A DNA stretch of 41,085 nt. Origin: Fibrobacter sp. (GTDB lineage Bacteria; Fibrobacterota; Fibrobacteria; Fibrobacterales; Fibrobacteraceae). The notes under the pieces were generated by a model. The model was given only the letters and a program-made list of their open reading frames with translations, had not been told where the DNA came from and made no database searches. The translations under genes were made by a program, and so were the position numbers. Each line of letters opens with the position of its first letter. The first letter of the stretch is position 1. Location: NCBI GenBank assembly GCA_012523035.1, contig JAAYJH010000006.1, forward strand, positions 1 through 41,085. Direction: 5' to 3'. Positions 14,672 to 24,615 of this stretch are shown piece by piece.

Positions 14672-15697
14672 CTAAATTCCAAATTTTTCTGCATTTTTGC
14701 CTATGAGCCAAAATGTTAAGGCAAGTATCAAATAAAATATGGCTTCGGGAATTTTACCCCATACATATTCAACGAGCCTTGTGTATAGATTGATAAAAAA
14801 GAACACAATTCCAAAGGCCCTAGCGATGGAATCATCATATTTTATCCCTATCAAAAGAGTGATCAAAGCAGAAACTCCAAAAAAGATTGCCCACCCTAAT
14901 AAATACACCTGTTTCGTTTTCATCCATAGATCCATATCGGTGTGATTTCCATTAATAGATAGCGTCCATAAACCAAGAAAAACAAACAAGAGTTCAAACA
15001 CATAGGTGCTTTTTCGAATCTCTTTAAATGCATCTTTTTGAAAAATTGTAAATCTAACTGCAATAAGCATCAAACCAAAAAATACATAACGAAAGGGGTA
15101 ATTTAGCCCAAAAAAATACTGAGACCAATTAGAAAGATAGCCTGTGATGTATCCAAACCAAGTTGCTAATGACATTAACGAAAGCATCCAGACTAAATTA
15201 GAAGGGAATCTAATACCAATAAACCCATACACAATCGTAGCTAATAAAACGAGATGAAAAATTTGATGCTCCTTCAAGCCCATTATTGTAGCTAAAAAAC
15301 TCAAAGATGTCGCTGTAAAAAAAAACACCCAAGAAAACAATCACCTCATTACTAAATCTTTTAAAAGGATACTTTTTTTTCCTTCGAAATCCCCAGAAAT
15401 AAAACAACGCCGATAAAACAGAAAAAAATGAAAACAAAAACCATTGAGAAGAAGTGAATATGTACTCTAAAAATCGAATAAAAGCATCATTGGATATGAT
15501 TGCACCAACGGCAAAGACAAAGCATGCGATAGAAATCCAAAAAGAATATTTAGCTAACCGCTTCCAATCAAAATAACGCGGTTCTATTGAGTTTCTAAGT
15601 TTTTTTGCGTTTCATAGTCTATAAGGCCTTCATCAGTCCAGTGTTTTATCACTTGATCCACTCATTTTATTTTATATTTGCTTAGGCTCAGTTTCAT
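14672..15697 (-). pseudogene. DUF2157-like membrane protein gene broken by a stop and two homopolymer frameshifts
   Basis: Reading on the minus strand, AAAGGAGATCCT precedes ATG 15697. Codon 12 is TGA (15662-15664). The frame then gives VDQVIKHWTDEGLIDYETQK, shifts at a run of 7 A (about 15601-15607) into LRNSIEPRYFDWKRLAKYSFW and on to FWGFRRKKKYPFKRFSNEVIVFLGVFF. It shifts again at a run of 9 T (about 15317-15325) into FTATSLSFLATIMGLKEHQ, which stays open for over 200 residues to the stop at 14672. Joined, it would be a protein of about 340 residues with an N-terminal cytoplasmic helix pair and about nine membrane segments, like DUF2157 proteins. One base removed or added at each run restores the frame. 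It is either a pseudogene, a phase-variable gene, or an assembly error in homopolymers. Confidence 0.72.
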
Positions 15698-16378
15698 AGG
15701 ATCTCCTTTTGATAGTTTTTATTGACTCTTCTCCAAATTGATCTTATTTTGACTATTGGTGTAACAGGTGCATAGCCTTTCTATTTAAACTTAGTTTATT
15801 CACACTCCATTGCAAACAAATTTTTGCACAGGCTCACTTATTTCTTCTTTTTTACAAATTATAAAAAACACTTCAAAGTTTTACTATTAAATATCAAGTG
15901 TTTTAAGGTGTTTTATGCTCTCTTTGGTAAAATCCTTTCCTGTTTTATTGCTCTAAGGCCTTTTTATAAGTTTCTTTTGGTTTCTAATCTTTAAAGCTCT
16001 TTTTGCACATTTTACTGCGTTGAGAATCATCGAAGAATCCTTTTCAAATGCTTTTTTTGAGGTTTTATTTTAAATAATGCTTGTTATAGGGCATTTATTA
16101 GGGGTTTTTGAGGTTTTATTTTGAGGTTGCGTTAGGGATTGATGCAGAAATCCTTTTTTGCTTTTGTGGAACTTGAGTTTCTGTGGTACATTTTTTAAGA
16201 TGTATTTTTAACTCTAATAAAGCAAAAAAGATTGTCGCCAAAAGCCCGACCCGCCGAGGCTTCTAGTTTGTATTTTATTTAAGGCGGGGAACGCCCAAAA
16301 AAATGGACGAATAGTCAGAAGCTATAGACTTTGTAAATTTTTGAATTGCTTTTGAAATGCAATGAATGGTTTTTAGGC
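15698..16378. other. Gene-free stretch downstream of lon
   Basis: No gene is supported over about 680 bases. An 18-base direct repeat (TTTTTGAGGTTTTATTTT) occurs at 16054-16071 and 16115-16132. A GC-rich island at 16241-16297 contains CCCGCC (16250-16255) that can pair with GGCGGG (16283-16288), and GGCG-GGGAA-CGCC. It may be a structured RNA element or part of the lon 3' end, but no U-tract is placed for a minus-strand terminator. The 19 bases at 16230-16248 also occur inside iorA (6752-6770, opposite strand). Confidence 0.45.
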
Positions 16379-18757
16379 TCAGGATACCGAGTTATTTTGG
16401 TTAGAAAGCTTTTTTGTTTTGCTCTTTTTGAATAGAATGTCGATGATTTCGTCTATGTGTGTTTTTAGGTGGATTTTTAAGCCTTTTTGAGCGATACTGG
16501 GTAATTCGGCGACATCTTTTTGATTGTCTTGTGGTAAAAATACTGTCTTGACTCCGGCAGATAAGGCGGCTAAAGCTTTTTCGTTTAAGCCCCCTATGGC
16601 ATGTAACACTCCCGTGAGACTCACTTCTCCAGTAAAGGCAATTTTGGGGTCTATCACTTGTTTTGTAAAGGCCGAGAGCAAGGCTAAAGTCAATGCAATT
16701 CCAGCAGATGGTCCGTCTTTGGGAACCGCCCCTTCTGGCAAGTGAATGTGTATATCTGTTTTTTTGACCGCTGCAGGATCTATACCAAACTGCTCTAGGC
16801 GAACTCGCACCAGACTCAGAGCTATTTGTGCGGATTCTTTCATGACATCGCCCAGCTTTCCTGTCAAGAGGATATTGCCTTTGCCACTGAATAACATGCA
16901 TTCAATCATGAGTATTTCACCGCCTACACTAGTCCAAGCAAGACCTGTGATCACGCCTGGACGAGAAACGGAGGGCAAACGATTGCTAGAATAGCGAGAA
17001 ACTCCTAAGTAACTAGAGATTTGCTCATTAGTTAAAGCTGCTTCTGGGGCTTTATGAGTGACAATTTCTTTGGCCCTTTGGCGTACTATGTTGGCGATGG
17101 CTCGTTCTAATTGCCGAACGCCAGCTTCTCTTGTATACTCTTTGATGATCTGTAGTATATTTTGTTTCGAGAATTGAATGTCTTTTTTTAGTTGTACACC
17201 ACTTTGTTCGCATATTTGTGGTATTAAATGCTGCTTGGCTATTTTTTCTTTTTCGTGTTCATAATAACCCGGCAAGCGAATCATCTCTAAACGGTCATGG
17301 AGTGCTTCTGGAATGGTGTTTTCTGCATTTGCGGTGGCGATAAACAAAACTTTAGATAAATCAATACCCACTTCCATAAAATGATCGGTGAAATCTTGAT
17401 TTAACTCTGGATCCAAAACTTCTAGCATGGCACTAGCAGGGTCTCCTCTAAAATCACTCGCCATTTTGTCTATTTCATCGAGTAATATCACTGGATTCAT
17501 GCATTTGGCGCGTTTTAAGCTTTGAATTAAACGACCAGGCATGGCTCCTATATAGGTACGCCTATGCCCCCGAATCTCCGCTTCGTCACGGACTCCACCA
17601 AGAGTGATACGAACAAATTGCCTTTCCATGGCTTGAGCTATTGAAGAAACCAAGGTAGTTTTACCTACCCCTGGAGGACCTACTAAACAAAGGATGGGGG
17701 TTCTTTTTTCTGATTGAGTTAGTTTTAATACTGCTAAATGTTCTAAAATTCGGTCTTTAACCTTGTCTAATCCATAATGATTTTGGTCTAATTGCTTTTT
17801 GACTTTATTCAAACTTAACTGAGTTTTGCAAAATTGATTCCACGGCAGAGCCAAAAACCAATCAATATAATTTCGAATGACCGAATATTCTGGACTGGCT
17901 GGCTGTATCGTCTTCATTCTGGAGAGTTCTTCTTCTAATTTTTCTAAAATAGCCGGGCTAAAGTTTTTTTCTTTGATTTTTTGAGATAATATCACATATT
18001 CAGATGTATTGAGACCGTCTGAATCTCCAAGCTCTTCTTGTAATAATCGAATTTGCTCGCTGATCACCCATTCTTTTTGGGTTTTGTGCATTTTTTCTTG
18101 AACTTCGTGCTTTATTCGCTTGCTAAGTTCTTCTGCTGTTTTTATCGTCAACAAATGAAGTCGTATTTTTTCTGCAAATTCCTTGTAAGAGCCTATCTCC
18201 AAGAAAGTTTGTTTTTCTTCTAATGGAATTTTTAAAACAGACAAAATACTGTAATAAACACCCAGTGGCTTTTGCATTTGTGATAATACTTCTAAAAAAT
18301 CATCTTGGACTTCTATTGCTTCTGCATATCGACCAAATTCTTCTAAAATAGACTGAACTTCTTTTTTTTCTGTTGCAGCTCTCCTTTTTTTAAGCTGCTG
18401 TGGGCTAGTGCTCGCTTCAAAAAAAGTTTTTTTAGAGACCGATTTTATGTCAACCACAAAAAGTCCCTCTAATAACACCTTAAAATATCCATTAGGCACA
18501 GAATCAATGCTTTTTATTCGTGCAATCACGCCTGTAGAATAAAAATCATTTATATCTACTTCTTCTTTATCTTCTTTTTTTTGGAGAACCAGTACGATTA
18601 GTCCATCATTTTTAATGGCTTTGTTGGCTGCCATTACAGAAAGTCCACGGCCTACAAGGATACGCGTGGTGGTGTGCGGATATACTAAAGTATCTCTTAA
18701 AGGGATTAACGGTATTTTTTTTGCTAAATCTATTTCAAAAGGGGCTTTGGAAGTCAA
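16379..18757 (-). CDS. lon: ATP-dependent Lon protease
   Basis: 792 residues, close to the usual 780-820. It has the N-terminal substrate-binding LON domain (IPLIPLRDTLVYPHTTTRILVG), a coiled helical region, then an AAA+ module with Walker A GPPGVGKTTL at 360-369 and Walker B ILLDEIDKM. The serine protease domain has the catalytic dyad Ser684 (PKDGPSAGIAL) and Lys727 (GGLNEKALAAL), 43 residues apart as in E. coli. It degrades misfolded and regulatory proteins in the cytoplasm. It is the last gene of tig-clpP-clpX-lon, 29 bases after clpX. Confidence 0.97.
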   Translation of the reverse strand: MTSKAPFEIDLAKKIPLIPLRDTLVYPHTTTRILVGRGLSVMAANKAIKNDGLIVLVLQKKEDKEEVDINDFYSTGVIARIKSIDSVPNGYFKVLLEGLFVVDIKSVSKKTFFEASTSPQQLKKRRAATEKKEVQSILEEFGRYAEAIEVQDDFLEVLSQMQKPLGVYYSILSVLKIPLEEKQTFLEIGSYKEFAEKIRLHLLTIKTAEELSKRIKHEVQEKMHKTQKEWVISEQIRLLQEELGDSDGLNTSEYVILSQKIKEKNFSPAILEKLEEELSRMKTIQPASPEYSVIRNYIDWFLALPWNQFCKTQLSLNKVKKQLDQNHYGLDKVKDRILEHLAVLKLTQSEKRTPILCLVGPPGVGKTTLVSSIAQAMERQFVRITLGGVRDEAEIRGHRRTYIGAMPGRLIQSLKRAKCMNPVILLDEIDKMASDFRGDPASAMLEVLDPELNQDFTDHFMEVGIDLSKVLFIATANAENTIPEALHDRLEMIRLPGYYEHEKEKIAKQHLIPQICEQSGVQLKKDIQFSKQNILQIIKEYTREAGVRQLERAIANIVRQRAKEIVTHKAPEAALTNEQISSYLGVSRYSSNRLPSVSRPGVITGLAWTSVGGEILMIECMLFSGKGNILLTGKLGDVMKESAQIALSLVRVRLEQFGIDPAAVKKTDIHIHLPEGAVPKDGPSAGIALTLALLSAFTKQVIDPKIAFTGEVSLTGVLHAIGGLNEKALAALSAGVKTVFLPQDNQKDVAELPSIAQKGLKIHLKTHIDEIIDILFKKSKTKKLSNQNNSVS

Positions 18758-18786
18758 TTTATCCTCTACCTTATTTATAAAATGAG

Positions 18787-20082
18787 TTATGCAACTCTAT
18801 TTTCTTTGCTTTTATTGGTTTTCTTTTGAGCTGCGGAACTTTCAGAAACTATTATAGTGTCTGTTAGACTTTTTTGAACTATTTTTGGCGTGATGATTAA
18901 GTTTTTGATTTTTAAATCTGGCAGTTCAAACATATATTGCTGCAAAACTTTTTCTAATACTGAACGCAAGCCTCTTGCACCCGTTTTTCTTATTATTGTT
19001 TCTTCTACAATTTCTTCTAGTGCTTTTTCATCAAATTCTAATTGGACTCCATCAATTTCAAAAAGCTTTTGATACTGTTTGATCAATGCATTTTTGGGCT
19101 CTGTTAAAATTTTCAATAAAGCTTTTTGATCTAACTCTTCTAAAGCCACAGCCACAGGCAAACGACCCACTAACTCTGGAATCAATCCAAAACGAATCAA
19201 ATCATCGGGTTCTAATTTTTTGAAAAGCTCACCTAGGGCGTTTTCTTTTTTTCCCTTAATCACAGCACCAAAACCCATGCCACCCTGGTTCACTCTTTGT
19301 GCAATAATTTTATCCAAAGTTTCAAAAGCTCCGCCACATATAAACAAGATATTATGAGTTCTAATATGAACTAAACTTTGCTCGGGGTGTTTTCGTCCAC
19401 CTTTAGGAGGTACCGCTGCCACAGTCCCTTCTAAAATTTTTAAAAGGCCTTGTTGCACACCTTCTCCAGAAACATCTCTAGAAATCGAAGGGTTTGCTGT
19501 TTTTCGAGCGATTTTATCGATCTCATCTACAAAAATAATGCCTCTTTCTGCTTTGGCAACATCGTAATCTGCCGCTTGTAATAAGCGAACTAAAATGTTT
19601 TCAACATCTTCACCCACATAGCCTGCCTCAGTTAAAACTGTGGCATCGGCAATTGTGAATGGAACATCTAAAAATCTCGCTAATGTTTGAGCTAGTAAAG
19701 TTTTACCAGAACCCGTTGGGCCTACTAAAAGTAAATTGGATTTTTCTAACTGCACATCGTCTTTAGTTTTAGATTGATGCCGTTCTCGTTTATAATGATT
19801 ATAAACCGCCACAGACAAGGCCCTCTTGGCGTTATCTTGTCCTATAACAAATTCATCTAAATGAGCTTTAATTTCAGAAGGTTTAGGCAAGGCTTTTAAA
19901 GTTTTACTTTCGCTATGCTTTGTTTTTACTAAATCTTCGTTAATGATGGTATGACACATGCTCACACATTCATCACAAATTTGAACACCATTTCCAGAGA
20001 TCATTTTATTGACTTGCTCTACAGGTTTTCCACAAAAACTACAGCTGTTCTTGCGTGTGTTTATACCCTTTTTATTACTCAT
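18787..20082 (-). CDS. clpX: ClpX, ATPase subunit of the Clp protease
   Basis: 431 residues. The N-terminal zinc-binding domain has Cys14, Cys17, Cys36 and Cys39 (CSFCGK, ICDEC). Walker A GPTGSGKT is at 121-128 and Walker B is [11 protein letters not shown]. The ClpP-docking loop is probably within the FGAVIKG stretch, where the usual IGF-type tripeptide reads MGFGAVIKG. It unfolds tagged proteins and feeds them to ClpP. The gene begins 8 bases after clpP. The C-terminus is Lys/Ser-rich. Confidence 0.97.
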   Translation of the reverse strand: MSNKKGINTRKNSCSFCGKPVEQVNKMISGNGVQICDECVSMCHTIINEDLVKTKHSESKTLKALPKPSEIKAHLDEFVIGQDNAKRALSVAVYNHYKRERHQSKTKDDVQLEKSNLLLVGPTGSGKTLLAQTLARFLDVPFTIADATVLTEAGYVGEDVENILVRLLQAADYDVAKAERGIIFVDEIDKIARKTANPSISRDVSGEGVQQGLLKILEGTVAAVPPKGGRKHPEQSLVHIRTHNILFICGGAFETLDKIIAQRVNQGGMGFGAVIKGKKENALGELFKKLEPDDLIRFGLIPELVGRLPVAVALEELDQKALLKILTEPKNALIKQYQKLFEIDGVQLEFDEKALEEIVEETIIRKTGARGLRSVLEKVLQQYMFELPDLKIKNLIITPKIVQKSLTDTIIVSESSAAQKKTNKSKENRVA

Positions 20083-20090
20083 TCTTTGCT

Positions 20091-20678
20091 TTACTCTTCT
20101 TTTCTAGGATGGAAAATCTCGTCTATGAGTCCAAATGATAAAGCCTCTTCGGAACTCATATAAAAATCTCTATCAGTTTTTTCTTTGACTTCAGCTATAT
20201 CTTTACCAGTATGCTCTGCAATAATTTTAGAAAGGGTATCTCTGGTTTTTATAATCTCTTTGGCGTGTATCTGAATGTCAGAAGACTGCCCTGTAGCAGC
20301 TCCAGATGGTTGATGGAGCATAATTCGAGAATGAGGCAATGCATAGCGTTTCCCTTTGGTTCCTGCCGCTAAAAGCACTGCAGCCATAGAAATGCTATTG
20401 CCTATACAAATAGTCGCTATATTGGGGCGAATATGCTGCATGGTGTCGTATATCGCCAACCCCGAAGAAACATAACCTCCGGGGCTATTAATATAAAGAG
20501 TAATATCTTTTTCTGGGTTTTCATACTCCAAAAAAATCAATTGTGCCATAATGTTATTGGCAACCTCGTCGTTAATAGGAGTCCCTAAAAAAACAATCCG
20601 CTCTTTTAAAAGCCTTGAATAAATATCGTAAGCTCGTTCCCCACGACCAGTGTTTTCTATGACTGTTGGGATAATCAT
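20091..20678 (-). CDS. clpP: ClpP, proteolytic subunit of the Clp protease
   Basis: 195 residues. The catalytic triad is Ser97 ([14 protein letters not shown]), His122 ([10 protein letters not shown]) and Asp171 (TDRDFYMS), at the numbering of mature E. coli ClpP. The serine loop usually reads GQAASMGA/GLAASMGA; here it is GNSISMAA, with all catalytic residues kept. It forms the tetradecameric chamber used by ClpX. It lies 13 bases downstream of tig, as in most bacteria. Confidence 0.96.
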   Translation of the reverse strand: MIIPTVIENTGRGERAYDIYSRLLKERIVFLGTPINDEVANNIMAQLIFLEYENPEKDITLYINSPGGYVSSGLAIYDTMQHIRPNIATICIGNSISMAAVLLAAGTKGKRYALPHSRIMLHQPSGAATGQSSDIQIHAKEIIKTRDTLSKIIAEHTGKDIAEVKEKTDRDFYMSSEEALSFGLIDEIFHPRKEE

Positions 20679-20691
20679 GGATTAACCTCTC

Positions 20692-21942
20692 TTAATTTTC
20701 TTTTTCTTTTTTAATTCCTACTATAAAATCTGCTGCGACTTCAAATCGAAGTTCCTCGCGTAAGCTTGCAATTCGTCCTGATTGACGAAAGTGTTTTTTT
20801 AAGGAGTCAAAATCTATTTGATAAGCAATCGCAAGTTCTTTTAAGCGATTATCAACCATATCTTGTGTTACTTTTAAGTTTTCCTTATTTACAATAAACT
20901 CTAATATACGGTGTTTTTTGATTTCACGAATGGCTTCGGGAGAAAGCCCTTCAATCTGCTCTTCTGTAGGTTCAAAATCTTGGTCTGTTGGATTGTTCTT
21001 TTGCAAAGTGTGCTTGATCAAACTTTTAACTCTAGAAGGAGGGACTTCAAACGGATTCAAATCAATCAATTTGTCGATAGCCTCATCTATTGCTTTATTT
21101 CGAACAGTATTCTTTTTGTTGTTATACAAACTTTCTTGAATTGACTTAGTCAACTCAGCTTCGTCTTTTAAACCAATGTTTTTGAAAAACTCTTCGTCCA
21201 TGACTGGAGCGATAATCTCTCGAACATCTGTTATTTCAACTTTAAATTGAGCTGTTTTCCCTCTGTAAATTTCATTCTTGTGGTCGTTTGGATATACAAA
21301 ATTAATTTCTTTTGTTTCACCTTTCTCAACACCCACCAAACCCTCATCAAATCCAGGAGAAGCAGATTCACCTAAAAGAGATCTGAATTCTTTTTGCTCT
21401 GGAAGTGTTTGAGTTTCACCGTCAATTATAACCTCTACATATTCACCAACAACCACATCTCCTTTAGAAGATTTTCTATCTACTGACTCGTCTTTGGACC
21501 ACATTTGAAGCATACGGTCTAATTCGTCTTTAATCTCTGCTTCTGAAATCACAATGTCTGGTACACTAATACCTAAATTATCGTAATTTTGAATTTCAAT
21601 CTCTGGATCCACCTCTACACTCACAGTAAAAGTAATATCTTGCTCTTTGTCATCTTTAAAATCATTTACTTTTAATGGGCTAACAGGCTCAATCTTTGCT
21701 TTCTTTAATTCTTCTGTCAATGTTTGATTCACCAGCTCATCGACCGTCTCTTGACGAATAGCTTCACCATATCGAGCCAACACTATATTCCTAGGCACTT
21801 GTCCTTTACGAAATCCCTTTAATTGCAACTGTTTGCGATATTGATTCACTTTTTTATCAAATGGAGCCTTTAAATCTGCTTGTGGGATGGCTATTTCTAT
21901 GGAACGCTCTACAGCGCTAATTTCTTTAATAGTTACACTCAT
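20692..21942 (-). CDS. tig: Trigger factor
   Basis: 416 residues. The N-terminal ribosome-binding domain ends with the L23-docking signature (QLKGFRKGQVPRNIVLARYG; family GFRxGKxP). A PPIase (FKBP-like) domain lies at about 160-245, containing GDVVVGEYVEV and LLGESASPGFDEGLVG. The C-terminal helical chaperone arms follow. It folds nascent chains at the ribosome exit. GGAGTT precedes the ATG. It lies 28 bases downstream of tRNA-Leu on the same strand and heads the tig-clpP-clpX-lon series. Confidence 0.95.
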   Translation of the reverse strand: MSVTIKEISAVERSIEIAIPQADLKAPFDKKVNQYRKQLQLKGFRKGQVPRNIVLARYGEAIRQETVDELVNQTLTEELKKAKIEPVSPLKVNDFKDDKEQDITFTVSVEVDPEIEIQNYDNLGISVPDIVISEAEIKDELDRMLQMWSKDESVDRKSSKGDVVVGEYVEVIIDGETQTLPEQKEFRSLLGESASPGFDEGLVGVEKGETKEINFVYPNDHKNEIYRGKTAQFKVEITDVREIIAPVMDEEFFKNIGLKDEAELTKSIQESLYNNKKNTVRNKAIDEAIDKLIDLNPFEVPPSRVKSLIKHTLQKNNPTDQDFEPTEEQIEGLSPEAIREIKKHRILEFIVNKENLKVTQDMVDNRLKELAIAYQIDFDSLKKHFRQSGRIASLREELRFEVAADFIVGIKKEKEN

Positions 21943-21970
21943 GATAACTCCAATACAGCTATAAAATTAA

Positions 21971-22051
21971 TGCGAGAGGAGGGAGTCGAACCCTCACACC
22001 GAAGGCGCCAGATTCTAAGTCTGGTGCGTCTACCAGTTCCGCCACTCTCGC
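21971..22051 (-). tRNA. tRNA-Leu (anticodon UAG)
   Basis: On the minus strand it starts GCGAGAGTGGCGGAACTGG. The acceptor stem GCGAGAG pairs with CTCTCGC and the discriminator is A. The anticodon stem CCAGA/TCTGG encloses loop CTTAGAA, giving UAG (reads CUN/CUA). A long variable arm (about CGCCTTCGGTGT) marks a class II tRNA, and the T-arm is GAGGGTTCGACTCCCTC. The CCA end is not encoded. It is upstream of tig and probably co-transcribed with it. Confidence 0.95.
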
Positions 22052-22117
22052 GATTTGATGACAAAGATACAAAAATATATACAAAAATGAAAGTATAAAG
22101 ATATATTTTATTTCATA

Positions 22118-23350
22118 ATGTCCGTATTTCAAAACATAAAAATCGGTGTTTTTCTTACCAGCGTGAATTTAATTACGCAATTTGTTGCATTTCTAGCTCA
22201 AAACTATATTGCTAAAAACTTGGGCGTATCCAATTTTGGATATTTTGGCCTATTGCAAAACGATTATTTAATTTTTTCTGCTTTAGCCGATTTTGGAATG
22301 ACTACCTTGATACTTGCTTTTTTTGCAAATAGAGCAGTCAAAGGAAAGCTTTTTGTAAATACTTTACAACTTCGATTTTCATTAAACATTTTAGCCAGTT
22401 TATTGATGCTTTCTTTCGCCTTTTTAATTCGTAAACACCACCCTATTTTTAGAGGCGAATTAATCCTTGCCATAGGAATTATTTTTCAACATTCATTTTT
22501 TGACTGGTTTTTCATCTGTGGACAATACTGGAAAAGACTCCTGATTCAAAAAATATTTCACGCTATTAGCTACACCATTATCATGGCTTATTCTTTGATT
22601 TATTTAAAACTGAATAGCGTAGAGTCTATTGCCTTAGCTATGCTTATCGCAGGCTTGCCTTCATGGCTTTATGCATTTAGATACATCTACACCCCAAAAA
22701 TATTCTTAATTTCAAAAAGGAGCTTTCGATTTTTCTTTTTAATGATCCAAGCGGCCACTCCATACGCCTTAGCTAGCTTGGCTAGTTTCGCCTTTTTGCC
22801 TGCTGGTTTATATATCATTGACTATTTTTCTAGCCCCAATATTCTTAGTGCTTACAATTACGCCAATAAAATCGTCTTGTTGGCTTCTGGATTGATGGTT
22901 CATTTTATTTCATCCAATATTATTAGCCTACATAAAAACAAAGAAGATTTCATTAGGATCAAAGATATTTTAATCTTTTCCTCTTTTATTTTATTAGTAT
23001 CTTGTCCTCTCTGGTTATTCCCTAAACAAGTCTTACAATTATTATTTTTTGCTAGCTCATGGACCAAAGAATCTTTAGAAATCAGCTCATTATTCCTTCG
23101 CTTTCTTTCTATTTCTTTACTATTTCAAGCCATGCGAGTTTCTCTTATTTCAAAATTACTTAAAGAAAAACGCATATGGAGTTATGTAAGCATGATTGGC
23201 TTTGCAGGTGTGCTTAACATTTTAATTGTATATTCTGGCACCTATTTTTTCGGGGTCCAATATACCCCTATTCTAGTTTTAACAGGTGATCTAAGCTTGT
23301 CTTTATTATTAATCTTTTACTACAAAAGAAGACAACTCTTTCACTGGTGA
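22118..23350 (+). CDS. Polysaccharide flippase (Wzx-like, MOP superfamily)
   Basis: 410 residues with about 12 hydrophobic segments. The start MSVFQNIKIGVFLTSVNLITQFVAFLAQNYIAKNLGVSNFGYFGLLQ has the family's first helix and the LGxxxFGxF-type loop. It moves lipid-linked oligosaccharide units across the inner membrane. No Shine-Dalgarno is apparent before ATG 22118. Its last 42 bases overlap the 3' end of the convergent polymerase gene, and together with Wzz and Wza it completes a Wzx/Wzy-type export set. Confidence 0.85.
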   Translation: MSVFQNIKIGVFLTSVNLITQFVAFLAQNYIAKNLGVSNFGYFGLLQNDYLIFSALADFGMTTLILAFFANRAVKGKLFVNTLQLRFSLNILASLLMLSFAFLIRKHHPIFRGELILAIGIIFQHSFFDWFFICGQYWKRLLIQKIFHAISYTIIMAYSLIYLKLNSVESIALAMLIAGLPSWLYAFRYIYTPKIFLISKRSFRFFFLMIQAATPYALASLASFAFLPAGLYIIDYFSSPNILSAYNYANKIVLLASGLMVHFISSNIISLHKNKEDFIRIKDILIFSSFILLVSCPLWLFPKQVLQLLFFASSWTKESLEISSLFLRFLSISLLFQAMRVSLISKLLKEKRIWSYVSMIGFAGVLNILIVYSGTYFFGVQYTPILVLTGDLSLSLLLIFYYKRRQLFHW

Positions 23351-24613
23351 TTTTCTTTTACAAACCGATGTAATCCAAAATATAAACAAAAACCAAAACC
23401 AATGCATTCCATTTTTATAAGCCGGGCTAAACCACCACCACGCTACAAAATAAATAAGCAGTGTATAAAACATAATCACTTTTGGGCTCAATGGATTTTG
23501 AATTTTATAAAACAAGAAATACAATAAGAAAGAAGCAAAAAATGGCAATATAAATACTCCAAAAACACCTAAATCTTTGTAAATCTCCCACAAATAACTC
23601 ACCGTATTATAGCCTTTTTCTTTCATGATACTCTCATTAAAAGGAGAATCCCAGCCATAACTACTACGAAAAGCACCCCCAACTTTAAAATATTCAAAAG
23701 GACCATGAAAAAAATCAACACCATAAGTAAAAGGGTGAAAATCTCGATCGACACTTGGATTTATCGCATAATCAAAATTCCAATAATTATTCGCAATGTA
23801 CTTATATGGCAATTCAACAGCAGTTTCAATAGCCACATTTTCTACAGAATCAGAGGCATATTGGGAGCGAATCATTCCTAATGCCATAAAAAAAGACGCC
23901 GCTATTATAATAACTAGCAAAATCAATGCAGAAGATATTTTTTTTCTTAAATAATTAGACAATATCAATAAAAAGCCAAGATTCATAAATAAAGAGGTTC
24001 TATTTGGATAAGCCATTAAATTAAGAGCAATCACCATAGGCACCATTATTCTTGCAATCAAGCGAGGTGTGAAATATGGATTAAATCTTTTAAAAATCGC
24101 TAATCCAAAACTCAAAACAACAAGTGGTCCACTTGAAAACATTATCGCAAAATACCCATAACTGATCTCTTTAGTCATCCATTTCGATGGGTTATCTGTA
24201 AAAACTAGCAGTGTACCTGCTTTTTGAATAATTCCATAAATACCAATTAAAAAAAAGATGAAAGGAATGAAACTCAACAATACATGCAAACTCCAATTAT
24301 ATTGATACTGTGCTTCTACCTTGTCGAAGCTTGGAATACTGGCTTTGCTCTTGTATAGAAGCTTTAATAAAGACGCACCCATCAGAAAAGACAGCAACGC
24401 CCCTCCCCAAAAAAGCCAAGTTTTTAGATGAAAGGGAGTCATCATTTTATCTAATTGTAAATAAGCCACTCCAAGCGATAAGGTTTGAGTAAAACAATAC
24501 ACATTTGCTGGAGAAAAAAAATCTTTTTTTAGCCACCAAGCCTGAAGCAAGCAAAAAAAAGCTATTAAAAATAAAATAAAGGATTCAGGATAATTTGAAA
24601 CCCAATAAAACAT
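23309..24613 (-). CDS. O-antigen/polysaccharide polymerase (Wzy-like)
   Basis: 434 residues from ATG 24613; an upstream in-frame ATG at 24661 lies inside wzz and is less likely, although neither start has a strong Shine-Dalgarno. It has about 11 membrane segments and a large periplasmic loop at about residues 255-340 (SQYASDSVENVAIETAVELPYKY through SSYGWDSPFNESIMKEKGYNTVSYLWEIYKDLGVFGVF), the layout of repeat-unit polymerases. Sequence identity in this family is low, so the call rests on topology and neighbours (Wzz 2 bases upstream, Wza next, Wzx convergent). Confidence 0.78.
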   Translation of the reverse strand: MFYWVSNYPESFILFLIAFFCLLQAWWLKKDFFSPANVYCFTQTLSLGVAYLQLDKMMTPFHLKTWLFWGGALLSFLMGASLLKLLYKSKASIPSFDKVEAQYQYNWSLHVLLSFIPFIFFLIGIYGIIQKAGTLLVFTDNPSKWMTKEISYGYFAIMFSSGPLVVLSFGLAIFKRFNPYFTPRLIARIMVPMVIALNLMAYPNRTSLFMNLGFLLILSNYLRKKISSALILLVIIIAASFFMALGMIRSQYASDSVENVAIETAVELPYKYIANNYWNFDYAINPSVDRDFHPFTYGVDFFHGPFEYFKVGGAFRSSYGWDSPFNESIMKEKGYNTVSYLWEIYKDLGVFGVFILPFFASFLLYFLFYKIQNPLSPKVIMFYTLLIYFVAWWWFSPAYKNGMHWFWFLFIFWITSVCKRKSPVKELSSFVVKD

Positions 24614-24615
24614 CT

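Noticed and set aside
15662-15664. Recoding of TGA as Trp or Gly
   Set aside because: TGA is used as an ordinary stop in the window (for example the ATGA overlaps at 3923 and 13079), and the same gene carries two frameshifts, so decay is simpler.
16283-16300. Terminator for lon formed by GGCG-GGGAA-CGCC
   Set aside because: The run of seven A follows it on the plus strand, so on the minus strand the T-run comes before the stem. The polarity is wrong for lon.
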